From: an uncultured Collinsella sp.
Lineage (GTDB): Bacteria; Actinomycetota; Coriobacteriia; Coriobacteriales; Coriobacteriaceae
Length of the DNA stretch: 17,084 nucleotides
Assembly: GCA_900547125.1 (NCBI GenBank)
Contig: URFU01000036.1
Coordinates: 1 to 17,084 of the forward strand
Direction: 5' to 3'
The position numbers and the translations under genes were made by a program. A model generated the notes under the pieces. It did no database searches and was not told the DNA's origin. It worked only from the letters and a program-made list of their open reading frames with translations. Shown piece after piece: positions 7,387 through 15,020 of the stretch (position 1 is the first letter of the stretch; each line of letters begins with the position of its first letter).

Positions 7387-7649
7387 TAGGCGATCTCGGC
7401 GCGAGCGGCCTCGATAGCGCGGGTAAGCTGGTCGGCGCAGGAGGTCTTTTTCATACCGCAGGTATTACCGGCGAGAACCTCGATTACGCGATCGGCAGGA
7501 GCACCCTCGACCAGCTTGGAGATAGCCTTGAGATTGCCGTCGCAGCCGCCGGTAAACTCAACGCCCACCACCTTGTTGCCGTCATCGGAAAGGTCAAGGT
7601 GGATATTGCGAGAACATACACCCTGAGGCTTGTAGTCAAAACTAATCAT
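7386..7649 (-). CDS. TSCPD-domain protein (TIGR03905-like)
   Basis: A small 87-aa cytoplasmic protein of the TSCPD type, a domain also found at the C-terminus of class II (vitamin B12-dependent) ribonucleotide reductases and as stand-alone proteins. The family features are visible: Cys12 in GVCSRNI, FTGGCDGNL (residues about 32-40), and the C-terminal GNTCGMKKTSCADQL block (about 61-75) with two Cys. The Cys pattern suggests metal or redox chemistry, but the stand-alone form has no established function that I can state. The ATG has GAGGGG 7 nt upstream. The downstream lipoprotein gene overlaps its stop codon, so the two form an operon. Confidence 0.85.
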   Translation of the reverse strand: MISFDYKPQGVCSRNIHLDLSDDGNKVVGVEFTGGCDGNLKAISKLVEGAPADRVIEVLAGNTCGMKKTSCADQLTRAIEAARAEIA

Positions 7650-7762
7650 TGAGATCCCCTCTCAGAAAGAAATTTCAGACGTCTATTATCCCCGCCTGGG
7701 CCGACTTATTATCGCAAGCACCGATTCAACATCCTACGATGCATGGACTGGTGGGGGCAAGA

Positions 7763-9562
7763 TTAGCAGTCCGCACCCTGTGCGTGGACCATGCGCTTCT
7801 CCCGATACATATTGTGGTCGGCGACACGATATACATCGGCCAGCGTATTTCCAGCCGTCTCGACGGTCGCCACGCCAATCGATGCGCTGACCGTCAGGGC
7901 CTCATCGCTTACCGCGGCAAGACCGAGACAAAGATCCTGTTCCAGCCCGAGTGCAGACTCGTTGTCAGTATGGGGACAAACCAGCAAAAACTCGTCGCCG
8001 CCAACGCGCATCGGCAGGTAATCCGCACCAGCCACCCGCCGCAGCACGGACGCCGTCCGTCGCAGCAGTTCATCCCCCATATCGTGACCATAGATGTCGT
8101 TGGTCCGCTTGAGATAATTGCAGTCCAGCATAATCACGCTCACGGGCAAGTCCTCGTTTACCAGGCTATCTCCACGCGATTCTAGATAGTTGCGGTTACG
8201 AAGCCCCGTCAGTTTATCTTGGTATGACAGCTCCTCGGCATGCTTGACCATCGATATGTTGTGCGTCGCCACGACGACCGACTCCAGCCGGCCTTGCTCA
8301 TCGCGATGCTGGGGGACAACCTGTAGCGAGTACCAAGCGCCTCGACAATCTCGCACCTCGGCAGCCAAGTACGGTACGCCCTCCATACGATCCTGAAGCG
8401 TACTTATATCTACGAGTCCCACAACCGCTTCGCGGCTTTCGGGGCTCACGATATCCCGGCAGACCGTGTCCATAAAGTCATATGCCTCGTTGTGCTCGGA
8501 AAATATCTTCGCTATCGCCGGCGACATATTGATTCCCTCAATCTCGAGGGTGTCGAGATGCAAGAGGAAGGTCGAATCGTAGATGGCGCTTATGGCATTG
8601 ATAATGCCGAGCTGTTTATCTTTTTCGACCAAATTGCGGTGGTCAACGATATTCCGAGCCAACAGCACCACGACCCAAAACGCAAGGCACACCAAAACGC
8701 CGACCGCGACAAATGAAATCCTGTCAGACATGACCTCAGGTTTGGGATATAGCGCAAACAGGCGGTAGTCCTTATATGCCGCACGCACGGCGTACCATAT
8801 GTCTCCTCGATATTCGATGGGCGTCAGGCCGTCGTCTTTCCACTCAACCCCTGCGCTGGTGAGGAGTCGGGCGAGCGACATGTCAGCATCGGCACTGTTG
8901 GATGAGACAATCTCCGCATCCTCCATAACAAGCACCGTGGGACCCTGGTGGAAGGTGCTGTTCGAAAGCACGTCGGCTATGGCATATGAATAGTCGTCCG
9001 CCGTATCGGGAACAAATGAGCGGTATGCCAGGGCAACGCCGTCGCCATACGGAACAGCACAGACGGCAAAAACAACACCACGGCGCTCGACGACAGTTGA
9101 CTAGGTCACTTTGGAACCTTGATACATCGATGCGACCGGCGAACAGGCCAGCTCCTCTCGCCACAACATGAGCGGATCGCGACCATCGATGTCGTAGTGG
9201 GCAGCCATATGACCATCGGAGTCCATGACCATCAACCCCGAAAGGTTCTCGGCATGGACAAATTGCTCGATAAGGTCGTTGTTAACCCCAACGCGATCAG
9301 AGGACAGGAACGTCGCAAACGATTCGACCGCGGCGAGCAAATCGTGCGTCTCCTCGGCTTTTCTCCCCTGTTCGTAGCGGTCATATTTTTCGCAAGCGTT
9401 TTCCAAAAACACCATGGTTTCTTGGCCAAACCCAAGCGTTTTTTCGAGGCAGCGATGGGTTCCAACCGTATACAACAGGCCTAACAAGACAGCGCTGACA
9501 ATAACGCCGACAGCTATGACGGTCAGAGTCTTTCGACGCAAGCGGTGCTCATCATTTGTCAT
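7763..9562 (-). pseudogene. membrane diguanylate cyclase (GGDEF), interrupted by an in-frame TAG
   Basis: Read through, this is one 599-codon frame: TM1 (about 12-33), an extracytoplasmic sensor region (34-280), TM2 (about 282-303), a PAS-like region (about 317-442) and a GGDEF domain (about 447-592) with RVGGDEFLL at 520-528. GGDEF domains make cyclic di-GMP from two GTP. The product-inhibition I-site (RxxD nine residues before GGDEF) is absent. Codon 154 (9101-9103) is TAG, one base from CAG, and both flanks stay in the same frame. The first internal candidate start after it (GTG at 8971) has no ribosome site, so the GGDEF half is probably poorly made. The true ATG at 9562 has AAGGAG 8 nt upstream and overlaps the stop of the binding-protein gene. 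A sequencing error or stop read-through cannot be excluded. Confidence 0.8.
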
Positions 9563-10395
9563 GGATTTGCTCCTTGCCCGCCCGTCGTCGCTCCTGTCTT
9601 GTAATTGCCCACAATACGGTCAATCGTGCCATCTCGATCCATGGCAAACAATGCAGTATTGAGATCCTTTACGATCGGTCCTTCATAGCTGTCATCAAAC
9701 GCGACGCCCAGATCGACCGTCATAATGTTGTCGGCGAACACGCGGTAAAGGCCGGGATACTGGGCGACAAGTCGGTCAAGCGGCTGAACGTCCGCCATCC
9801 AACAGTCGACATACCCTTTGGCGAGGGCGGCTTTGCAGAGCTCGGCAGAACCATACGATTTGATTTGCACGTCCGGCGAAATTTCCAGATCCCCTGCGAG
9901 CAATCGGCGTTCGCTCACCGAACCCGCAATCACCGCGATGGTCTTGCTTCCATCGAGATGCGCCAAGGAATTGATGCCACTCGTTTTCTTGGCGGCAACC
10001 GAGACCGTCACGGTTAGATACGGCTCGGTCCAGTAATACTTATCCTCGCGATAACGGGGAGAATAATCACACCACAGGCAATCGATATCACCGTTTTTGA
10101 GCAGCCGGTCGCGATCGTTCCAGTCAATATCGACAAACTGTGGCTTGATCCCCGCGCGCTTGCAGGCCTCGCGGGCGATGTCGATATCGATTCCGGCGTA
10201 ATCGCCCGTGGTATCGATATACACATAGGGGTCGTTATCCGTAACGCCGATTTTGAGTACCGGGAGATCTTTGTCGGCTTCATTCGAGGAGGAAGAACTG
10301 CTTCGAACGGTATACGTCAGGGCGCCCGCACAGGCGGCAACAAGGAGCATGAGCGCAAACGAGACGGTGGCGGCTCGCTTGATACGTCCGGGCAC
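9559..10395 (-). CDS. extracytoplasmic solute-binding lipoprotein (SBP_bac_3, amino-acid type)
   Basis: From the chosen start the product is about 278 aa: a basic n-region (RIKR), a hydrophobic core and a lipobox-like VAAC (Cys22), then a Ser-rich linker and a family-3 solute-binding domain. Recognisable parts are LKIGVTDNDPYVYID, YAGIDIDIAREACKRAG, the GDIDCLWCDYSPR block and WTEPYLT. I prefer the GTG at 10395, which has GGGAGG close upstream (a short spacing). An ATG at 10431 in the same frame lacks a ribosome site and overlaps a TATACAAT that looks like a -10 box. No permease or ATPase gene is next to it. Instead its stop overlaps the start of the GGDEF gene (ATGA), so it probably served as the ligand receptor of that signalling protein rather than as part of a transporter. 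Confidence 0.85.
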   Translation of the reverse strand: MPGRIKRAATVSFALMLLVAACAGALTYTVRSSSSSSNEADKDLPVLKIGVTDNDPYVYIDTTGDYAGIDIDIAREACKRAGIKPQFVDIDWNDRDRLLKNGDIDCLWCDYSPRYREDKYYWTEPYLTVTVSVAAKKTSGINSLAHLDGSKTIAVIAGSVSERRLLAGDLEISPDVQIKSYGSAELCKAALAKGYVDCWMADVQPLDRLVAQYPGLYRVFADNIMTVDLGVAFDDSYEGPIVKDLNTALFAMDRDGTIDRIVGNYKTGATTGGQGANP

Positions 10396-10456
10396 AAGCC
10401 TCCCTTCATCGAAACAGCAGCCGGATTTCATTGTATACCCGGGGCTGATGCGGCGA

Positions 10457-10490
10457 TAAAAATGCGCCTCACCCAAGATGGGCAAGGCGC
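10457..10490 (-). terminator. terminator of purB
   Basis: On the minus strand a 12-bp stem (GCGCCTTGCCCA with TGGGTGAGGCGC, two G-T pairs) closes a TCT loop and runs into ATTTTTA. It lies 44 nt after the purB stop codon and separates purB from the binding-protein gene. Confidence 0.88.
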
Positions 10491-10533
10491 CAAAGGTTGA
10501 AATGCATCCGCAAGCGGTCGAATTAGGTTAACC

Positions 10534-11880
10534 CTACTCGAAGCTCAACTGCTCCAGGCGATCGAAGACCGTGTCGATACGGGTGAGGAAGTCCCACGGA
10601 TCGAAGATCTCGTCGAGCTTCTCCTGGCTGACGGTGCAGCGCGGATCGGCCTCGAGACGCTCCTTAAAGGTGGGACCGGAGACACAATCCTGCACCTCGT
10701 GCCAGGTGGCCATGGCATTTTCCTGCACGATAGCGTAGGCGTCCTCGCGGGTGATACCCGTATCAACGAGGGCCAGCAGCACCTTGGAAGAGAAGATGAG
10801 GCCGCGGGTCTTGTTGAGGTTGGCCATCATGCGAGCGGGATACAGCTGCAGGCCGTCGATAACGCGGATGAGGCACTGGAACATGTGGTCGAGCGCGATG
10901 AAACTATCGGCCTGGGCGACACGCTCGGCAGAGGAGTGCGAAATATCGCGCTCGTGCCACAGGGCGACGTTGTCGAAGGCGACCTGGGCGTTGGACTTCA
11001 CGACGCGCGACAGGCCGCAGACCTTCTCCATGGTGATCGGGTTGCGCTTGTGCGGCATGGCGGAGCTGCCCTTTTGACCCTTGCGGAACGGCTCCTCGGC
11101 CTCGAGCGTATCGGTCTTCTGCAGGTTGCGGACCTCGGTCGCGATACGCTCGCAGGTGGCCGCTGTAGTGGCAAGCACGCCGGCAAGGTAGGCGTGGTGA
11201 TCGCGGCTGATGACCTGCGTGGACAGCGGATCGTGGACCAGGCCCAGGTGCTCGCAGACGTACTCCTCGACGAACGGCTCGATGGAGCTGTAGGTGCCGA
11301 CGGCACCGGAGATGGCACCGAAGGCAACGTTCTTGCGAGCATCCTCAAGACGATCGAGATCGCGCTTGAGCTCCCATGCCCAAGAGCCAAACTTCATACC
11401 GAAGGTCATCGGCTCGGCATGGATGCCATGGGTGCGGCCGGCGCAGAGCGTATTGCGCTCCTCGAAGGCACGACGCTTGCAGATCACGCCGAGCTTCTTA
11501 ACATCCTCGATAATCAGGTCACACGCCTGAGTAAGCTGATAGCACAGAGCCGTATCACCCAGGTCAGAGCTGGTCATACCATAGTGAACCCAGCGGCTAG
11601 GCTTGGGCTCGCCCTCGGGAACATCGGCGTCGATATATTCCTTCATGTTGGTCAGGAAGGCGATGACATCGTGACGCGTGACCTCCTCGATCTCGTCAAC
11701 CTTCGCCTTCTCAAAGTTGGCGTGGTCGCGAATCCACTGGGCCTCTTCTTTGGAAATACCGATCTTGCCGAGCTCCGCCTGAGCCTCGCAGGCCAGGACC
11801 TCAATCTCCTGCCAAATGGCGTACTTGTTCTCGAGGGAGAAGATGTGTCCCATCTCCGGGCGGGTATAGCGATCGATCAT
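10534..11880 (-). CDS. purB: adenylosuccinate lyase
   Basis: The enzyme acts twice in purine synthesis, cleaving fumarate from SAICAR to give AICAR and from adenylosuccinate to give AMP. The 448-aa protein shows the fumarase/aspartase superfamily landmarks: YGMTSSDLGDT (100-110), GRTHGIHAEP with the candidate catalytic His151 (148-157), and the signature loop GSSAMPHKRNP (271-281) with the catalytic Ser. It starts MIDRYTRPEMGHIFS, typical for the family. I chose the ATG at 11880, with AAGGAG 5 nt upstream, over an in-frame ATG 14 codons earlier. A TACAAT -10-like box lies about 45 nt upstream but the -35 match is poor. It is monocistronic, closed by its own hairpin terminator. Confidence 0.96.
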   Translation of the reverse strand: MIDRYTRPEMGHIFSLENKYAIWQEIEVLACEAQAELGKIGISKEEAQWIRDHANFEKAKVDEIEEVTRHDVIAFLTNMKEYIDADVPEGEPKPSRWVHYGMTSSDLGDTALCYQLTQACDLIIEDVKKLGVICKRRAFEERNTLCAGRTHGIHAEPMTFGMKFGSWAWELKRDLDRLEDARKNVAFGAISGAVGTYSSIEPFVEEYVCEHLGLVHDPLSTQVISRDHHAYLAGVLATTAATCERIATEVRNLQKTDTLEAEEPFRKGQKGSSAMPHKRNPITMEKVCGLSRVVKSNAQVAFDNVALWHERDISHSSAERVAQADSFIALDHMFQCLIRVIDGLQLYPARMMANLNKTRGLIFSSKVLLALVDTGITREDAYAIVQENAMATWHEVQDCVSGPTFKERLEADPRCTVSQEKLDEIFDPWDFLTRIDTVFDRLEQLSFE

Positions 11881-11983
11881 AGCGGCTCCTTTTTGGTTAT
11901 TGGCACGTTGGTCGTAACCCAACCATTGTACCGTGCGCGGGTGCGAGTATGGGCAGTAGGCATTAACCTAACATTTTGAAACA

Positions 11984-12042
11984 GGAGCGGCCATGGGGAC
12001 GTCCGCGTATTTGCTTCGCGAATCCGCACCGGCTGCAGGCGA
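11984..12042 (+). repeat. mosaic repeat unit A (59 nt)
   Basis: This unit matches unit B (12115-12173) along its length at about 85% by eye, with no gaps: ggagcgg...gggacgtc(c/t)gcg, then tatttgcttcgc, then gcaccggctgc. It begins with a degenerate copy of the tRNA-Gly 3' end. Its first hairpin is imperfect, but GAATCCG (12020-12026) pairs perfectly with CGGATTC (12049-12055), an alternative fold. It lies upstream of purB without any ribosome site or credible ORF. Confidence 0.6.
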
Positions 12043-12113
12043 TCTACTCGGATTCACGGAGACGAGGGGGAATACTTTGTTGAATTTGCCGTCCCCATAT
12101 CTCCCATGCTCGA

Positions 12114-12131
12114 TGGAGCGGGCAACGGGAC
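12114..12131 (-). repeat. exact 18-nt copy of the tRNA-Gly 3' end
   Basis: The sequence tggagcgggcaacgggac is identical to 12305-12322, which is the CCA, discriminator, acceptor strand and half the T-stem of tRNA-Gly(CCC). The two lie in direct orientation 191 nt apart, as attachment-site duplications do, but no integrase is visible in the window. Confidence 0.8.
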
Positions 12132-12251
12132 GTCTGCGTATTTGCTTCGCAAATACGCACCGGCTGCGGTCGCCTATCGGCGACCTTGCCTGCTCGCTAT
12201 AAACGCTTCGCGTTTATTTAACGTTCGCACCCTGGCGGGTTCGAGTCCCGG
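12115..12251. repeat. hairpin mosaic beside tRNA-Gly (contains unit B)
   Basis: After the tRNA 3'-end copy come three perfect hairpins: GCGTATTTGC-TTC-GCAAATACGC (12136-12158), GGTCGCC-TATC-GGCGACC (12168-12185) and ATAAACGC-TTC-GCGTTTAT (12199-12217). It finishes with the T-arm-like CGGGTTCGAGTCCCG on the plus strand (12237-12251), opposite in orientation to tRNA-Gly. The part order equals that of the mosaic next to tRNA-Lys. No protein with a ribosome site is encoded. Function unknown. Confidence 0.65.
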
Positions 12252-12262
12252 CACCTTATTGA

Positions 12263-12297
12263 AAAAAGCACGGCACCGGAACGGTGTCGTGCTTTTA
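12263..12297. terminator. bidirectional terminator beside tRNA-Gly
   Basis: A 15-bp stem (AAAAGCACGGCACCG with CGGTGTCGTGCTTTT, one G-T) with a GAA loop carries T-runs on both strands. It terminates tRNA-Gly on the minus strand, starting 8 nt after the encoded CCA, and could equally stop transcripts arriving from the mosaic on the plus strand. Confidence 0.9.
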
Positions 12298-12304
12298 CTT
12301 TTTT

Positions 12305-12379
12305 TGGAGCGGGCAACGGGACTCGAACCCGCGAGTGTCAGCTTGGGAAGCTGATGCCTTACCACTTGGCGATGCCCGC
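12305..12379 (-). tRNA. tRNA-Gly (anticodon CCC)
   Basis: A full cloverleaf on the minus strand: acceptor GCGGGCA/TGCCCGC, D-arm GCCA...GGC, and anticodon stem TCAGC/GCTGA around loop TTCCCAA (anticodon CCC). The T-arm is GCGGG-TTCGAGT-CCCGT, the discriminator is T and CCA is encoded. A terminator follows immediately. Confidence 0.95.
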
Positions 12380-12400
12380 AATTGCGCATTGGGATAAATT

Positions 12401-12441
12401 AAATGCTTGGATAGTATATACCGAGCATTTCAAGGGGGCAA
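12401..12441 (-). promoter_or_regulatory. putative tRNA-Gly promoter with overlapping dyad
   Basis: On the minus strand TTGCCC (12436-12441) and TATACT (12413-12418) are 17 nt apart, with about 33 nt from the -10 box to the tRNA 5' end. A 10-nt inverted repeat (AAATGCTTGG at 12401-12410 and CCGAGCATTT at 12421-12430, one mismatch) brackets the -10 box. The dyad could be an operator, or a weak terminator hairpin for the upstream iclR-type gene. Confidence 0.45.
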
Positions 12442-12499
12442 TATGAATGCGGCGTGTTATCACTATGCAATCGCGCACCGCACACTGCGGCACAAAAGT

Positions 12500-13255
12500 C
12501 TACGAAACGCGCTCCAACTGGTCCCTTGCATCAGAAAGCGCGTGTTCTACCCCGTTTTGCACCTCAGTATCAAAACGATACGCAGGGACCGAAACGCTTA
12601 AACCATAGAGACGCCCACCTTTTTCTATGGGAACGGCGATGCACTCAACCCCTTCTGCCATCTCCTGATGATCGTATGCAAAACCACACCTTCGGACCTC
12701 CTCGAGCTGCCGCATCAGGTCATCTATGTGTTTTACCGCATGCTCAGTCGTTTTTTCGAATGGGAAAGGAAGCAGCGAGCGAACCGCCTCCTCATCCCAT
12801 CGAGATAGAATCGCCTTTCCAATCGCCGTGCAGTGCGCAGGAAGGGTCTTACCGATTTCCGATGAAAGACGGATGTGCTGGGGGGAATCAACGCGCGAAA
12901 TATAGAGGACACGACCGTGGTCGAGCACACCGAGCTGACAGGTCTCTCCGCACGATGCGACAACCTGTCGCATGGCTGTCTCAAAAGAGGACAATCCCCC
13001 ACTCTCACGATCGAATGCCTTGCCCAGCAGATACGTCTTAAGCCCAATCGAATACCTACCGGTAGTCTCGTCATAACTAACGTAATCTGAATCGGCCATG
13101 GTGTGCAAAATCGAGAAGAGACTGCTTTTTGGAGCGCCGACAATGCGGCATATCTCCGCCATGGTAAGTCCGCTCTTTGTAGCCGAAAGGGCCTCAAAGA
13201 TTGATAGAACCCGCAAGGTAGAGCGGTGGCCAGCAGGATTATATCGCGAGGACAT
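12500..13255 (-). CDS. IclR-family transcriptional regulator
   Basis: A 251-aa regulator with an N-terminal winged helix-turn-helix (about 10-70: STLRVLSIFEAL, LTMAEICRIVGAPKSSLFSILHTM, and the wing YSIGLKTYLLG) and a C-terminal GAF-like effector domain (about 85-245) containing the family block LPAHCTAIGKAILS and the Cys-containing EGVECIAVPI. IclR proteins usually bind a small carbon metabolite and control a neighbouring catabolic operon. The ATG at 13255 has AAGGAG 7 nt upstream. A TATACT box lies at 13297-13302 but no good -35 is seen. It is divergent from the dehydratase/EIIC/amidohydrolase operon, with a strong palindrome between them, so it is the likely local regulator. Its base composition is lower in GC than the operon it faces. 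Confidence 0.92.
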   Translation of the reverse strand: MSSRYNPAGHRSTLRVLSIFEALSATKSGLTMAEICRIVGAPKSSLFSILHTMADSDYVSYDETTGRYSIGLKTYLLGKAFDRESGGLSSFETAMRQVVASCGETCQLGVLDHGRVLYISRVDSPQHIRLSSEIGKTLPAHCTAIGKAILSRWDEEAVRSLLPFPFEKTTEHAVKHIDDLMRQLEEVRRCGFAYDHQEMAEGVECIAVPIEKGGRLYGLSVSVPAYRFDTEVQNGVEHALSDARDQLERVS

Positions 13256-13404
13256 GGCAACTCTCCTTGTTCATTAACGCCCAAACTTTCCCCGTAAGTA
13301 TAGCGGCATGCCCCTTCAAGCAACCGTTCACCGGCCAACCAAAACCATTCGCGGCGGGACCGTGTGAGATCTTCAGCATTTCATATATATTGTTCCGTAT
13401 AACG

Positions 13405-13432
13405 AATAACGTTCGTAAATACGAACGTTATT
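13405..13432. promoter_or_regulatory. 28-bp palindrome, candidate IclR-type operator
   Basis: Two perfect 13-nt arms (AATAACGTTCGTA and its reverse complement) flank a 2-nt centre. It ends 22 bp before the dehydratase ATG and just before its ribosome site AGGGAGG, so binding would block initiation or early elongation of the plus-strand operon. It is the most symmetrical element in the divergent gap. Confidence 0.7.
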
Positions 13433-13454
13433 CAAATGGACATAGGGAGGAAAC

Positions 13455-14981
13455 ATGTCAGACGCTGTAAGCCAAGGCCAAAACGCCGTTGTCATCGATC
13501 AGAGGGACAACGTCGCCGTCGCTACCTACCAACTGGAGGCGGGCGCCGAGACCCGCTATCCCATGCCGGACGGCACGCTGGCGAGCGTTACCGCGACCGA
13601 CGACATCCCGTTGTTCCACAAGATCGCCCTCGTGGACATCCCCAAGGGTGAGAAGGTCGTCAAGTATGGCGAGTTCATCGGTGTGGCCACCACGGACATC
13701 AAGCGCGGGCAGCATGTTCATACGCACAACTGCGCCAGCTCCGACGACCTGAAGGACTCCGTCGTCACCGACACCTACTCCGTCGCCTCCAAGACCTCCT
13801 CGTCCGCGGAGGGCACGCGCACCTTCATGGGCTACCGTCGCCCGGACGGTCGTGTCGGCATCCGCAACCACGTCCTGATCCTTCCCACGAGCATCTGTGC
13901 CTCCGACACCACGGAGAGGATCGCGAACGCGGTTGAGGGCTGCGTCTCCTTCCACAACCAGAACGGCTGCTCGCAGGTCGACTGCGACCAGAAGGTGACT
14001 ATTGCTGCCTTGGCAGGCTACGCTGCGAACCCGAACATCTATGGTGTCGTTTGCGTCTCCCTGGGCTGCGAGGGCTGCCAGAACGACATCGTAGTCGACG
14101 CGATTCGCGAGCGCACCAACAAGCCCGTCGAGACCCTGGTCATCCAAAAGGTCGGCGGCTCCATCAGGGCGATCGAGGAGGGTACGCGCCTTGCCCGCAA
14201 GATGGTCGCCGAGGCGGACCGGTGCGTCCGCGAGCCCACTGACATCTCCGAGCTCATCTTCGGCACCAACTGCGGCGGCTCCGACCCCTCGAGCGGCCTT
14301 GGCTCCAATCCGCTGATCGGCGAGGTCTCCGACTGGCTCGTCAACCATGGTGCCACCTCCGTGCTGTGCGAGACGCCCGAGCTCTTTGGCGCCGAGCACA
14401 TCCTCGCCCGCCGCGCGAAGGACAAGCAGGTTTCGGACGACATCCTCAAGATCGTTTACGACTACGAGAAGTACGTCCAGATGTTTGGCGCCGAGATGCG
14501 AGAGGGCAACCCCAGCCCTGGAAATATGGCTGGCGGACTCACGACCCTCGAGGAGAAGTCTCTCGGCTGCGTGCACAAGGGAGGCCACAGCCCCCTCAAC
14601 GCCGTCTATCCGTACGCGGCGCAGCTCAATCCGCACGAGGGCCTCGTCGTGATGGACACCCCCGGCAACGACCCCTCCAGCGTGGGCGGCATCATCGCCG
14701 GCGGCTGCCAGCTCGTGGTCTTCTCGACCGGTCTTGGCACCCCCACCGGAAACGCCATCGCGCCCGTGTATCGCCTGACTGCCAACAAGCGCACCTACGA
14801 GGCCATGAGGGACAACACCGACCTCGACGCGAGCCCGACGATCTACGGCCCCGAGTCCATGGAGGAGATGCGCGACAGGATGCTCGACGACATCATCGCC
14901 GTCTGCAACGGCCGCAAGGTCTGCGCCGAGGCCCTTGGCTATACCGAGACCGCCCTTCCGCACATCTGCAACTATATGTAG
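13455..14981 (+). CDS. UxaA-family (altronate/galactarate dehydratase-like) hydro-lyase
   Basis: A 508-aa enzyme with the two-part UxaA layout. The N-terminal SAF domain (about 10-95) contains the family run KYGEFIGVATTDIKRGQHVHTHN around 70-92. The catalytic part begins at GYRRPDGRVGIRN (126-138) and holds GCEGCQ (204-209) and GTNCGGSD (270-277), where Cys and Asp/Ser are expected around the metal site. Known members dehydrate sugar acids such as altronate or galactarate using iron, and related split proteins (SuyAB) act on sulfolactate, so the exact substrate is open. The length matches fused UxaA (about 495). The ATG has AGGGAGG 4 nt upstream. It is first in an operon with an EIIC permease and an amidohydrolase. 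Confidence 0.88.
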   Translation: MSDAVSQGQNAVVIDQRDNVAVATYQLEAGAETRYPMPDGTLASVTATDDIPLFHKIALVDIPKGEKVVKYGEFIGVATTDIKRGQHVHTHNCASSDDLKDSVVTDTYSVASKTSSSAEGTRTFMGYRRPDGRVGIRNHVLILPTSICASDTTERIANAVEGCVSFHNQNGCSQVDCDQKVTIAALAGYAANPNIYGVVCVSLGCEGCQNDIVVDAIRERTNKPVETLVIQKVGGSIRAIEEGTRLARKMVAEADRCVREPTDISELIFGTNCGGSDPSSGLGSNPLIGEVSDWLVNHGATSVLCETPELFGAEHILARRAKDKQVSDDILKIVYDYEKYVQMFGAEMREGNPSPGNMAGGLTTLEEKSLGCVHKGGHSPLNAVYPYAAQLNPHEGLVVMDTPGNDPSSVGGIIAGGCQLVVFSTGLGTPTGNAIAPVYRLTANKRTYEAMRDNTDLDASPTIYGPESMEEMRDRMLDDIIAVCNGRKVCAEALGYTETALPHICNYM

Positions 14982-15020
14982 GCCAGCGTCTGACAGGACG
15001 CTTCAGAAAGGAGAGAAACC

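Noticed and set aside
8971..9562. Two separate functional genes instead of one broken GGDEF gene
   Set aside because: Both parts are in the same frame with protein-like sequence across the gap, and the internal GTG has no ribosome site; a single interrupted gene is simpler.
10699..11979. 426-codon plus-strand frame opposite purB
   Set aside because: Mirror of purB codon bias; it continues past the purB start into non-coding sequence and has no motif.
12222..12256. Complete tRNA on the plus strand ending in CGGCACC
   Set aside because: Only a T-arm-like piece is present; no acceptor 5' strand, D-arm or anticodon arm can be folded upstream.
11993..12354. Small plus-strand frames across the tRNA-Gly mosaic
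   Set aside because: They translate hairpins and tRNA sequence, one runs through the tRNA gene, and none has a ribosome site.
12407..12601. 64-codon plus-strand frame overlapping the end of the IclR gene
   Set aside because: It overlaps the IclR C-terminus, has no ribosome site at its first ATG and shows no motif.
13458..14963. 501-codon minus-strand frame opposite the dehydratase
   Set aside because: A product of the very high GC3 of the dehydratase; the translation is Val/Gly/Ala/Asp-rich with no recognisable domain.
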